From an uncultured Saprospiraceae bacterium (GTDB lineage Bacteria > Bacteroidota > Bacteroidia > Chitinophagales > Saprospiraceae): 64,000 nt of DNA. The stretch is taken from NCBI GenBank assembly GCA_943788055.1, contig CALSOU010000002.1, positions 203,767 to 267,766 of the forward strand, written 5' to 3'. Positions 54,708 to 64,000 of this stretch are shown piece after piece. A program made the translations under genes and the position numbers. The notes beneath the pieces are model-generated. The model was not told the origin of the DNA and did not search any database. It saw only the letters and a program-made list of their open reading frames with translations. Each line of letters begins with the position of its first letter. Position 1 is the first letter of the stretch.

Positions 54708-55592
54708 TTAGTGTTGACTTCCATGATCTTCAGAGTGGCCATCTTCATAATCTCCTTGCTCTGAATGCTCAACTTCCAAGTGCTCAGCATGTTCTACATC
54801 CATTGTACTAGCCATTTTCTTGACCATAGAACCTGCAATAGCCCACTCATTTAAAGTATTTTCAGTTTCATTGTATGCCAACTTCTTTTCTTTAGCTTGA
54901 AGACCTCTGATATAGTGGATAACTTGCCATCTCTCTTCATAAGACAGCTTGTCTTTATATGCACCCATCATATTCTTTCCGTACATTATAGCGTGATAGT
55001 ATTGTCCGTTGCTCATTTCAACATATTGATCAAGCAATAAATTTGCAGGCTGTGCAGGGTATTTACCACCATCTTCGCGAACGAGATATCCCGCTCCATC
55101 TCCTTTTTCGCCATGACAAATTCCACAAAAGATATTATAGAGTTCTTTTGCTTCTTTCATTTCAGCATCAGTGATTGGAAAAGGATTCTGCATTATATCA
55201 GCAGCCGCTTTCATTCTATCATCTTCAGTGTCTTCATAAGGATAAGGTACGCTTCCGTTCATAGGAACAGAGATACTTGAATTTGTTAAGCTACCGTTTA
55301 AACTTTTTGCTACATCAGATGAAGTAGCTTGTACAAGACCAGCATAGCCTCGAGGTACCGTTCCTTTCACTGGCTCTTTTGGCTTCGCATACTTATAGTA
55401 TTCATCTTCACCACCCCATGTATTATTATAATAATAGAGGTAATGGTTAGACTCGTAAGCTACCGAGTGAGCCATATCTGGCATAAACTCACTTCCTGGC
55501 ACGTTATCATGAGGTCTTTGACATGAACTAATCACGAGCCAAACAAAGAGGCTCATAGCGATCAGGATATTGTTATAATTAATTTTCATCAA
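54708..55592 (-). CDS. actE: Alternative Complex III subunit ActE, monoheme cytochrome c lipoprotein
   Basis: 294 residues with lipobox VWLVISSC. The cytochrome c domain has one heme site, ELYNIFCGICHGEKGDGAGY (CGICH), with a likely axial Met in YGKNMMGAYKDKL, and the ending WQVIHYIRGLQ. The N-terminal region DNVPGSEFMPDMAHSVAYE is typical of ActE. It probably passes electrons from ActA towards the oxidase. The C-terminus is His- and acid-rich (HAEHLEVEHSEQ ... GHSEDHGSQH). In order between actD and actF. Confidence 0.9.
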   Translation of the reverse strand: MMKINYNNILIAMSLFVWLVISSCQRPHDNVPGSEFMPDMAHSVAYESNHYLYYYNNTWGGEDEYYKYAKPKEPVKGTVPRGYAGLVQATSSDVAKSLNGSLTNSSISVPMNGSVPYPYEDTEDDRMKAAADIMQNPFPITDAEMKEAKELYNIFCGICHGEKGDGAGYLVREDGGKYPAQPANLLLDQYVEMSNGQYYHAIMYGKNMMGAYKDKLSYEERWQVIHYIRGLQAKEKKLAYNETENTLNEWAIAGSMVKKMASTMDVEHAEHLEVEHSEQGDYEDGHSEDHGSQH

Positions 55593-55610
55593 TCGTAGTT
55601 GAATGTTCTA

Positions 55611-56144
55611 TTATATAATTTTAGAGTTAACTTCATCAGCACCTGTCTCTGTAAAGAAACTCTCAGCAACTGAAGCATCAACTTCTGACTTATCAAAAGC
55701 TATACAAAATTTATCATCAGTAATTCTATTATCAAGAATTGGTAACTTAATCCCTGGTCCCATACCATTAACAATGTAAAATGTTACAACCATACCGATT
55801 GCCGCAAACAATACTGTTAATTCAAATGTGATTGGAATGAAAGCCGGTACCGACCAGTAGGGTTTTCCACCAAAGATTATTGGCCAATCCTTAGTGAAAA
55901 TCCAACTCATCCCCAGGAAAGGCTGTAAGTGTACCTATTGCTCCGTAGACGAATCCTCCCATGTGCAGCCTTGATTCTGCTAATCCCAAGAAGCGGATCT
56001 AAGACCGTGCACAGGAAATGGTGTAATACACTTCCATGATCTCGATAGTGCTGATGCTATTAGCCTCCTTGACGGCTTTCAATCAGAGTCTGTCTCATCA
56101 TTGTCATATAGACCGTAGATTACGTCTTTATCTTGATGTGCCAT
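55611..56144 (-). CDS. actD: Alternative Complex III subunit ActD (DUF3341), N-terminal half broken
   Basis: A small membrane subunit of ACIII. The C-terminal half is intact: MSWIFTKDWPIIFGGKPYW, SVPAFIPITFELTVLFAAIG, and FYIVNGMGPGIKLPILDNRI with the usual ending. Upstream, MAHQDKDVIYGLYDNDE (start 56144), KAVKEANSISTIEIMEVY, PFPVHGL, DPLLG and LAESRLHMGGFVYGAIG are read in changing frames, showing about five indels in 55911-56085. The order of motifs is exactly that of DUF3341. I consider it a real gene with a poor consensus. Confidence 0.78.
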
Positions 56145-56179
56145 AATAGCTTATTGCCATTTCTTATCTAATTAAATGC

Positions 56180-57631
56180 CTAGTGTGATTCGGTTATCTG
56201 CTTCTACAGCTGTACATCCGTGGGACTGCTGATGTTGATAGCATCGGGTCCGACAGTACTGGTCTACCGGATGATCTTCAGAATAGCTCTTTACCTCTGC
56301 CACTGCCACTACCGGTGCGACCCTACACGAAGATTAAGATACAGTGCAAAGAATAGTCCCATCGTCCCAGTACGAAGATGCCGATCTCGACCCAAGTTGG
56401 TGACATAATACGACTCCAGCTTGATGGCAAGTAGTCCCTTGCTAAGTGTAGTAGCGATGATCACGAATCGCTCAAACCACATTCCTATGTTCACAACTAT
56501 TGACATGAAGAATGTGAGCCACACATATCACGTCTTCCAACTTTTCGTCTCCAGAAGAACTGAGGCGATACCACATTACAGAACATCATACCAAAATATG
56601 ACCACCAATACGGTCCCAGCTGCTCTATTGAAAAACGCAAATTGCTCATATACATATCCCGAATACCAGGCGATAAACAGCTCTGTGAGGTATGCTACGC
56701 CCACGATTGTACCCGTTACCAATATTACTTTATTCATCGACTCAACGTGAGCTCGATAGTAATATAATCTTCTAGTCCTAAGTATCTTTCGGGTGATCAG
56801 CATCAGTGTCAGTACCATTGCGAACCCAGAGAAGATCGCCCCTGCCACAAAGTATGGAGGAAAAATCGTAGTATGCCATCCTGGAATAACTGATGTCGCG
56901 AAATCAAAACTTACAATCGTGTGAACTGAAAGTACAAGTGGCGTTGCAAGACCTGCAAGTACCAATGAAATCGACTCCCATCTCTGCCAGTGTTTCGCAG
57001 AACCGTTCCATCCAAAAGAAAGGAAATGGTAAATCTTCTTTCTTATCCCTCTTGCTCTATCTCTTACCGTTGCAAAATCTGGAACTAAACCTGTGTACCA
57101 AAATAAAAGTGAAACCGTGAAATAGGTACTAATCGCAAATAAATCCCATAACAGTGGAGAATTAAAATTAGGCCAAAGTGGGCCTCTAGTGTTTGGATAA
57201 GGGAAGAAGTAGAAAACAACCCATGCTCTACCCACGTGTATACCTGGAAAAAGTGCCGCACATAATACAGCGAATATTGTCATTGCCTCCGCAGCTCGGT
57301 TAACACCCGTTCTCCATTTTTGACGGAAAAGTAGCAATATCGCGGAAATCAATGTTCCGGCGTGACCGATACCAATCCACCACACGAAGTTGGTGATATC
57401 CCAACCCCAACCAATTGTCCTATTCAAGTTCCAAGTTCCAATTCCGAACCAGATTGTCCACGCAATACAGAACACTCCGAAAGTAGCTAATGCTGCAGCT
57501 ACTGAAAAAGCTATGACCCACATTAAATTAGGTGCTTTCTCCGTAGGAGACACTAGATCCTCCGTGATCTGGTGGTAGGTTTTATGCCCAGTTATTAAGG
57601 GCTCTCTTATTGCTGATACAGGTGCACTCAT
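56180..57631 (-). CDS. actC: Alternative Complex III subunit ActC (NrfD-like), C-terminal part broken
   Basis: A menaquinol-site membrane subunit with about ten helices. The first 340 residues are intact: [78 protein letters not shown], and ending [12 protein letters not shown]. There a GGG (C56615-56617 on the plus strand) has one base too many; the next frame reads [17 protein letters not shown] and [19 protein letters not shown]. Two or more further frame changes follow around 56370-56440 ([10 protein letters not shown], then [11 protein letters not shown]). The 3' end is therefore approximate. Confidence 0.85.
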
Positions 57632-57655
57632 ATTTTTCTTATCTAAAATTTAAAA

Positions 57656-60600
57656 TTAAGCGTCAAGTTTTTCATTACGATTATTCACTCGCATAGAGTA
57701 TTGAACTGAAGATCTAACGTTCACTTCTTCCAGAACAATAAAATTCAGTGGATTCTCAAGTTTATGGCTCAAATTACCATTCTTGTTATTCATATCACCA
57801 AATGTAATTGCTCCAGTAGGACAAGCTGTTTGACAAGCTGTCTTAACGTCGCTATCCCTAAGCATACGCTCTTCCTTTTTCGCCGTCAACTTTCCTTCTT
57901 GAATTCTCTGAACGCAAAAACTACACTTTTCAATCACCCCTCTTGAACGAACTGTAACATCTGGATTTAATACCATTCTTGTCAAGTTATCCGCTCCAAA
58001 AGGAATCTCTTCGTTATTTATCGTTGGTTGGTTACCAGGGAAGATATCCGCTGTTGTATAATCCAACCAGTTAAATCTTCTTACTTTATAAGGACAGTTA
58101 TTTGCACAATATCTAGTACCAACACATCTGTTGTAGGTCATTTGATTAAGTCCTTCAGAAGAGTGGTTTGTAGCATTTACTGGACAAACATTCTCGCATG
58201 GAGCGTTATCACAGTGCTGACACATCATCGGCTGATAAACCGTATTTGGATTCTCTAACTTTCCATAGTAGTATCTATCGATTCTCAACCATGTCATCTC
58301 GTGGTGTCTACTAACTTCTCTTTTACCTACAACAGGAACATTATTCTCGGCCATACATGCAACTGTACATGCTGCACACCCAGTACAAGAATTCAAATCT
58401 ACATGCATTCCCCAATGATGTCCATTCTTGTACATCTTATCATGACCACCATAGATTTGCTGATCATTCAAATGTTGAGCATGTGCTCTTTTATCATTCA
58501 AGTGCTCCACACTATCTTTCAAACCTTCAAGGCTTGAATAGTACATAACAGATCTATCAGTTAAAGCTCCTTGGAAACCCTGACTTCCAAGACCATAGCT
58601 AAATGACACTAAAGCAGCCTCATCAGCATTAATCATCTCACCAGTTGCTTCATCAGTATCTTTCACCCCGTAAGTATGGTGATACTGAACACTTGCAAAT
58701 TCTTTATCTTCTCCAACTTTTGCAGAAATTTCTACATTTGGAACAGAATAAGTTCTATACCCTAGCTTGTTAACAGAAACTGACTTATTCATGTCAACTC
58801 CCACGCCTTTTGCACAAAGCCCTCCAACCTCTCGGCCATAACCTAATGCTAAAGCAGCAGTTCCAGGTGCTTGACCAAATTGCTGTACAACGGGAACGGT
58901 AATTGTTTCTCCGTTGACTGTTAGGTCTACTAAGTCACCATCTTTAAGATCATTCATAGAGATCATAGTGCTAACACCATCGAAATCCACCGGTATAGCA
59001 AGATGATTCCCCCACACAGTTCGTGTAATTGGATCCGGCATTTCCATCAACCATGGATTATTGGTATAGGCACCATTTCCAAGATGTCCTTCATATATCT
59101 TTAATTCGATTCCGTCTCCTGATACTGTTTTTGTCACTTGTCCAGCAGCAGATGCCGTATCTCCAGAGAAACTCACACTACCTGCTATTTTACCAGATTT
59201 GAAAATACCATCATGAAGTGCTGACTCCCAAAATCTTTGGAATCCACCAAACAAAGACTGAAGTTCAAAAACATCCTCTTTCCAACCTTGCTGCACAAAA
59301 TTCATATACGAATCACCAAAATCTACACCAGCCCAAGCAAGCAAGGTTTCACCCGCTTGTCTTGTATCAAAGATGGTATTGATCGTAGGCTGCATTAAAG
59401 TATACATACCTTTTACCGGCTGAGCATCTCCCCAAGATTCTAGGTAATGACTTACAGCTGCTACCATATCACTTTGATCAGTAGTCTCGTCATTAGAGTA
59501 TGAAATGCTCAATTTGTTCTTCACTTTCTCTAGACCAGATGCAAATTTACCATTTGATTTAAAATCGTAAGCTGGATTTACTTGCATAAAAATAACAGTA
59601 TCAACACTGCCACTATTCATTTCATTGACAAGTGACGAGATCTCCTTATCGCTTCCTTGACGTGTCATCAAAGCTTCTGAAAAATCAACTGTATTTCCTA
59701 AGTTACCTAAATAGTCATTGACTGCATTTACGAGTACTTGCTCCCCTTTATTATTAGTGCCAGAAACTACTATAGACTTACCTCTTGCAGCCTTCAACTC
59801 TTGGGCTGCTGCTTGTAAAGCAGTTTTTGCTTCCTGGTTCAAGCTCGCTGCACTTAAGCTACTTCCCGTCACCATATTGTAAAGCGTAACGATTGCAGCA
59901 CCTTGTTCGGATGGCTTGATTAGAATTCTGTTATCTGCATTTGACCCAGTCAAAGACATATGAGACTCAACCTGATAAAGTCGGCTCATTTTAGCTCCAT
60001 CTACTTTGTCTATTTTTCTGTTGTTAATGAAGTCAACAGAGTATTTTGTACTATCACCCCAACTGCCTAGAAAGTCAGCATCGAAGCTAACAACAACTTC
60101 TGCCTTATCAAATTTATAAGCAGGCATCGCACGCATACCAAAGTTTTCTTCATTGGCATCCAAAAGTCCAGCATAAGAAACACTATCATATTGAATATGC
60201 TGTGTTGACGGATACTTAGTTTTGAAAGCTTCAATCGCTCTAGTTGTAGATGGACTGTAGATTGAAGAGGTAACAAGTTTGATCGACGTTGAACTCGCCA
60301 ATACACTCATTGCTTTTTCATCTAAATCAGCCCAACTAGTCTCAGCTCTATCGGCATCTTTACCAATTTGAGGTGATCTAAATCGAGCAGTGTCATATAA
60401 ATTCAACACAGAAGCTTGTGCTCTTGCAGATGTTCCACCGTAACCCACAAGATCATTACCTTCGATCTTAATAGGACGTCCCTCTCTTGTTTTAACAAGA
60501 ACAGAAGCGTAGTCACCACCTTCCACAAATGTTGTAGCGTAGTATGATGCTACTCCTGGCACGATAGTGTCAGGTTTCACAACGTATGGAATTGCTCTCT

Positions 60601-60820
60601 TTACAGGAATGTCACACCCTGCTGCAATAGTCGCTGCACCAACACCGAAACCAAGCATCTTTAAAAAATCTCTACGAGTACCGCCTAATTGCTCAACAGC
60701 TTCAGCATTTCCTAGTGCTTCTGGCATAGAAGCAAACTCTTGCTGAGAAATTTCTATAAAGCCAGGGTCGTTAGTAAGATCCTTTTCTCCTATCCAAACA
60801 CCTTGATCTTTTCCTTTCAT
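57656..60820 (-). CDS. actB: Alternative Complex III subunit ActB (molybdopterin-like plus iron-sulfur protein)
   Basis: The large periplasmic subunit, 1054 residues, intact. It has a Tat-type signal with RRDFLKMLGFGVGAATIAAG. Residues about 80-760 are a molybdopterin-oxidoreductase-like domain that carries no Mo cofactor in known ActB. Residues about 805-1020 hold the four-cluster ferredoxin domain: CTGCAACTVACMAENN, CQHCDNAPCENVCP, CVGTRYCANNCPYKVRRF and CSFCVQRIQ with a following CQTACPTGAI. In known ACIII these make three 4Fe-4S clusters and one 3Fe-4S cluster. It starts 60 bases after the actA stop. Confidence 0.95.
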   Translation of the reverse strand: MKGKDQGVWIGEKDLTNDPGFIEISQQEFASMPEALGNAEAVEQLGGTRRDFLKMLGFGVGAATIAAGCDIPVKRAIPYVVKPDTIVPGVASYYATTFVEGGDYASVLVKTREGRPIKIEGNDLVGYGGTSARAQASVLNLYDTARFRSPQIGKDADRAETSWADLDEKAMSVLASSTSIKLVTSSIYSPSTTRAIEAFKTKYPSTQHIQYDSVSYAGLLDANEENFGMRAMPAYKFDKAEVVVSFDADFLGSWGDSTKYSVDFINNRKIDKVDGAKMSRLYQVESHMSLTGSNADNRILIKPSEQGAAIVTLYNMVTGSSLSAASLNQEAKTALQAAAQELKAARGKSIVVSGTNNKGEQVLVNAVNDYLGNLGNTVDFSEALMTRQGSDKEISSLVNEMNSGSVDTVIFMQVNPAYDFKSNGKFASGLEKVKNKLSISYSNDETTDQSDMVAAVSHYLESWGDAQPVKGMYTLMQPTINTIFDTRQAGETLLAWAGVDFGDSYMNFVQQGWKEDVFELQSLFGGFQRFWESALHDGIFKSGKIAGSVSFSGDTASAAGQVTKTVSGDGIELKIYEGHLGNGAYTNNPWLMEMPDPITRTVWGNHLAIPVDFDGVSTMISMNDLKDGDLVDLTVNGETITVPVVQQFGQAPGTAALALGYGREVGGLCAKGVGVDMNKSVSVNKLGYRTYSVPNVEISAKVGEDKEFASVQYHHTYGVKDTDEATGEMINADEAALVSFSYGLGSQGFQGALTDRSVMYYSSLEGLKDSVEHLNDKRAHAQHLNDQQIYGGHDKMYKNGHHWGMHVDLNSCTGCAACTVACMAENNVPVVGKREVSRHHEMTWLRIDRYYYGKLENPNTVYQPMMCQHCDNAPCENVCPVNATNHSSEGLNQMTYNRCVGTRYCANNCPYKVRRFNWLDYTTADIFPGNQPTINNEEIPFGADNLTRMVLNPDVTVRSRGVIEKCSFCVQRIQEGKLTAKKEERMLRDSDVKTACQTACPTGAITFGDMNNKNGNLSHKLENPLNFIVLEEVNVRSSVQYSMRVNNRNEKLDA

Positions 60821-60879
60821 ATTCTGTATTGAATTAATTCTAAGTAATATTATGTATGTTTCAATGATTATGGTTCAGT

Positions 60880-62305
60880 CTAGTAGTGACATTTCTGACA
60901 TTCAAGACCTCCAATATCTTCTACAGTCACTTTAGTACGATCACCATCTTTCATCTCTTTGTGATAGTCTTCGTAAGCACTGTAATATGTATCATTAAAA
61001 TTAACTTCTGTTTGTCTGTGGCAGTTGATACACCATCCCATTGATAACGGTGACATCTGCTGTACAACTTCCATTTCTTGAACTTGACCGTGGCATGTTT
61101 GACATTCTACTTGTCCAACAGTTACGTGCTGAGCGTGATTGAAATAAACATGATCTGGCAGATTATGTATTCTAGTCCATTCTATTGGACCAGGTATCTC
61201 TGTTTTTTACTTCATTAGTTAAACTAGCTTTCAAAGCTTCAAATTGCTTATCTGCAATTCGTCGTAGCTGCTCATCTGTTGCATTCTCTAACTCTTCGTC
61301 GTTTTCAGCATTTGCCTTTTTGATCCAATCCTTATACAACATAGATATTGAATCTTCAGGCATGTTTTCATAGTTCTCAATATACTTTCCTTTGATTGGG
61401 TCATATCCTACAGAAGCATAGATTTTTGTAATCTCTGCAGTTCCATACTCAGAGCCATAATTAATGGCCTTATGGCAATTCATACAAGTGTTAGTTGCAG
61501 GAATAACAGAGTGCTTCGATCTTCTTGCTCCGTCATGGCAATATTGACATTCGATTTTATTTAATCCAGCATGAGTTTCGTGAGAAAACTTAATAGGCTG
61601 CTCGGGTGCATAACCTTGTTGACGACCTAGAGAAACTGCATTATTAACTGTTGTATATCCTCCAAGTAGCACAAACGCAAAAAGTACGAATCCAATCAAC
61701 CCCTTACTCGTAAGAATATCCAGAATTGATTTTCGTTCGACAATCGCATCAGGGTTCTCTTTCTTGGTAGCTATAACATTTAGGTTACCAATTACTCTTG
61801 CCAAAACTAAAGCAAGAATTGCAAGAAGTCCAAGCAATCCAACGTACAACCAAGGGCTAGTTGCTTCTTCTTCCTCTTCATCTTCGGCTACTACAACTAC
61901 ACCAGCTTTCACACCATAAGTACCATTGGCTACACCATTGATGTATTCTAAAAGTGATCCTATATCGTCATCTGTTAGGTTAGGATATGCAGTCATGATG
62001 ACACCATTGTAAGTCTCCCACAATTCTGTAGCTCGTGGATGACCAGATGCGATCAAAGCTTGTGAATTTCTAATCCATGCATATAAATCAGATTCTGGAT
62101 AATCAGCCCAACGCTCCTGAACTCCCGCGAGTGCTGGACCAGTCATATTCTTTTGCATGCCCTTATCGTGGCAAGATGCACAATAATTACGGAACAAGGT
62201 TTTTCCTGCGTCAGCAGAAACCTGTGCCATCGAAGTGGTTCCATATGCCATGAGAAATACTAAGAGTAGTGATCTCCCGAATGAAGCTAAATTTCTTATT
62301 ATCAT
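60880..62305 (-). CDS. actA: Alternative Complex III subunit ActA, multiheme cytochrome c, frame broken once
   Basis: A membrane-anchored multiheme electron-transfer subunit, first gene of the operon. After a signal (to TSMAQ) comes a monoheme cytochrome c domain with CASCHDKG, then an acidic linker, membrane helices, and a pentaheme part with CQYCH, CMNCH, CQTCH, CINCH and CQKCH, giving six CXXCH in all. The frame breaks at T61203-61208; with one base fewer, EVKTEIPGPIEWTRIHNLPD is restored and the protein has 474 residues. Fusion of a cytochrome c domain to ActA is usual in Bacteroidota. Passes electrons to ActE or directly to cytochrome c. Confidence 0.9.
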
Positions 62306-62356
62306 CGTGTTTGTATGAACTTTAAATTAAGTGTGTTTTTCGTGATCAAAATTTTT

Positions 62357-62364
62357 CAAATTTA
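62357..62364 (-). promoter_or_regulatory. Candidate -7 box of the act/cox operon
   Basis: On the minus strand TAAATTTG matches TAnnTTTG, about 50 bases before the actA ATG. A second match, TATTTTTG, lies at 62393-62400. Neither has a good -33 TTTG at the usual distance, so which is used is open. Confidence 0.33.
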
Positions 62365-62486
62365 CTTTACATGACAAAACACAACATTGCCGCAAAAATA
62401 AGTCCCTACCTAAGTTTGCACAATTATTTTCTCTGCCTTTAATTTTATTTAGACAACGTCTAAATAAAATGACTAAATAAACAGCC

Positions 62487-63281
62487 TCACACAGAAACTT
62501 TTGCCTTGATGTGAGGATGTGGGTTATAATCAATTAATGTAAAATCGTCATATGTAAAATCCAGTATATTTTGTATTTCTGGATTGATATTCATTGTCGG
62601 GAGCGGTCTTAGATCTCTACTGAGCTGTAATTTCGTTTGCTCAAGATGATCTTTATAAATATGTGCATCACCGAATGTATGGACAAACTCTCCCACTTCT
62701 AAGTTACACACTTGTGCGATCATCATAGTAAAAAGAGCATAGGAGGCAATATTAAATGGAACTCCTAAAAAAACAATCTGCCGATCTCTGAAAAAGTTGA
62801 CACGAAAGTTTACCATCCGCGACGTAAAACTGAAACATACAATGACAAGGTGTTTAAAGCCATCTTATCAAGTTCACCTACATTCCAAGCATTAATGATC
62901 ATGCGTCTCGAATCAGGATTCTCTTTTTAGTGTATTAATGACCTTCATCAACTGATCTACAGTTTTACCGTCAGCTCCTTGCCAACTTCGCCACTGCTTG
63001 CCGTATACCGGACCAAGATCACCATTTTCATCTGCCCACTCGTTCCATATTCTGACACCGTTTTCTTGTAGATATTTGACATTAGTATCGCCCTTTATAA
63101 ACCATAAGAGCTCATAAATGATCGATTTTAAGTGAAGTTTCTTAGTTGTGACCATCGGAAAACCTTTAGAAAGGTCAAAACGCATTTGATATCCAAAGGT
63201 GCTAATTGTGCCTGTGCCAGTACGATCTGATTTCTCGACACCATTATCGAGTACGTGCTGCAGTAGGGATAGATATTGACG
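62487..63281 (-). CDS. thyA: Thymidylate synthase, frame broken three times
   Basis: Methylates dUMP to dTMP using methylene-tetrahydrofolate. Start [15 protein letters not shown] (63281), then [69 protein letters not shown], the catalytic [30 protein letters not shown], and [20 protein letters not shown] sequence, ending at 62487. Extra bases are inferred at T62924-62928, G62852 and A62767-62773. Removing three gives 792 bp and 263 residues, the size of the Escherichia coli enzyme. As an essential gene it is most likely intact in the organism. Confidence 0.92.
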
Positions 63282-63344
63282 CATAAGTGGTAGAAGCGTG
63301 AGTTCGGTTAGCTGCAAAATTAATAACATTTCTAGCCAAAGCAA

Positions 63345-64000
63345 ATGGATAATAAAATAAAATATGATATTTTTTAATGTGTTTATGAAGTCTCTTAGAA
63401 CATCTTTGTAATTAGAGATTTACATGTTAAGCTAATTGAATATATGAAATTGCATCTTCTCTTCGTCGGATGCAAATCCAAATAAAAAGTACTCTAATAA
63501 ACTAAATGGAGAGAGGTTGCACTACTTGTCATGAAATGATAAGCTTAGAATTGATTCGCCTTTCGGGCTCAAAGCCCTTAATAATCAATAGTAGGAAAAG
63601 CTACAATTCATTGAATTCCATTAATAAGCGCTTTCTCAAAAGTTAAATTAATTTCAAATCAAATTATCAAAAGTTAAGTTGGATCGAGCGTAAGTCTGAT
63701 TCTTTACGAAAAAACAAGGACATAGAATATAAGGAGATAGAAATTGGTACAAAGTTAAAAACGCACTATTAGGATTCACATGGGTAAGTTACTCGGAAAT
63801 AGAGCATATTTCTATCTGATATCTTTTCCTGAATATTCGAATTATAAAAAAAGTAGTACTGCCACATCTAACCAAATTAGATGTCACACATCTCTTTAAA
63901 TGCAAAAGTATCATAAAGAAAGAGGATTGATTACTCGATATTCTGGACAAATTACTAAATCAGTTTTTTGAATGTCAAAAATTAATAATACCTTTCGAGC
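63345..64000. other. Region without a visible gene at the right edge
   Basis: About 650 AT-rich bases upstream of thyA. Frames on both strands are short and interrupted. A small hairpin-like CGGGCTCAAAGCCC lies near 63568, without a T tract. No tRNA or repeat array seen. It may hold the thyA promoter and the start of an intergenic region extending beyond the window. Confidence 0.45.

Noticed and set aside
9686..63281. Programmed ribosomal frameshifting as a common explanation of the many broken frames
   Set aside because: The breaks occur at unrelated sites, often several per gene, without a shared slippery heptamer or downstream structure, and cluster regionally irrespective of gene function. 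Consensus error explains them better.

Overview
The window reads as a chromosomal segment of an aerobic member of the Bacteroidota, most like the Saprospiria/Lewinella side of the phylum. I infer this from gene families rather than from a marker-gene tree. The supporting features are SusC/SusD pairs, many lipoproteins with short SxxC-type lipoboxes, a type IX secretion (T9SS) C-terminal domain, DUF4249, DUF3467 and DUF420 proteins, TAnnTTTG-type -7 promoter boxes, and an Alternative Complex III (act) to cytochrome oxidase supercluster. The DNA is AT-rich throughout.

Layout. 1-1.7 kb: the end of an MscS-type channel and a cation/proton antiporter. 1.8-15.3 kb: a polysaccharide utilization locus (PUL) made of susC, susD, a LamG surface lipoprotein, a strong terminator, two GH144-type enzymes, an endonuclease/exonuclease/phosphatase (EEP) lipoprotein, an esterase-like hydrolase, a GH3 beta-glucosidase and a sulfatase stump. 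The enzyme set suggests beta-1,2-glucan (sophoran or cyclic beta-glucan) as substrate. 15.4 kb: tRNA-Arg(TCT) with a terminator. 16.5-20.1 kb: a TonB-dependent receptor with its DUF4249 partner and a decayed DUF2279 gene. 20-29 kb: a mixed metabolic region (T9SS-exported EEP protein, FAH-family hydratase, truncated CPBP protease, photolyase, CysQ-type phosphatase, phosphotransferase, SSS transporter). 30-45 kb: housekeeping and hypothetical genes (RuvB, class V aminotransferase, DinB, a TonB receptor, thioredoxin, Ung) with several gene remnants. 45-62 kb: one long minus-strand operon, actABCDEF - cox2 - cox1 - ctaB - cox3 - cox3 - cox4 - SCO-slot protein - DUF420 - small membrane protein. 62.5-63.3 kb: thymidylate synthase.

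In the respiratory operon, ActABCDEF oxidizes menaquinol and passes electrons to cytochrome c, and the neighbouring aa3/caa3-type oxidase reduces oxygen. The most unusual feature is cytochrome oxidase subunit II. It carries a complete OmpA-type peptidoglycan-binding domain fused after its CuA domain, in the place where caa3 enzymes carry a cytochrome c domain. I do not know of a description of this fusion.

Two kinds of gene damage should be kept apart. (a) Single-base indels, mostly one extra base in a homopolymer, break genes that ought to work (thyA, actA, actC, actD, actF, cox2, GH144, photolyase, cysQ). They cluster at 23.6-26.2, 54-56.6 and 62.8-62.9 kb. Removing or adding the inferred bases returns lengths divisible by three in every case I could count, so they look like consensus errors. 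(b) Truncations and in-frame nonsense codons in a short-chain dehydrogenase, a DUF2279 protein, a sulfatase, a CPBP protease and an aminotransferase fragment look like real pseudogenes.
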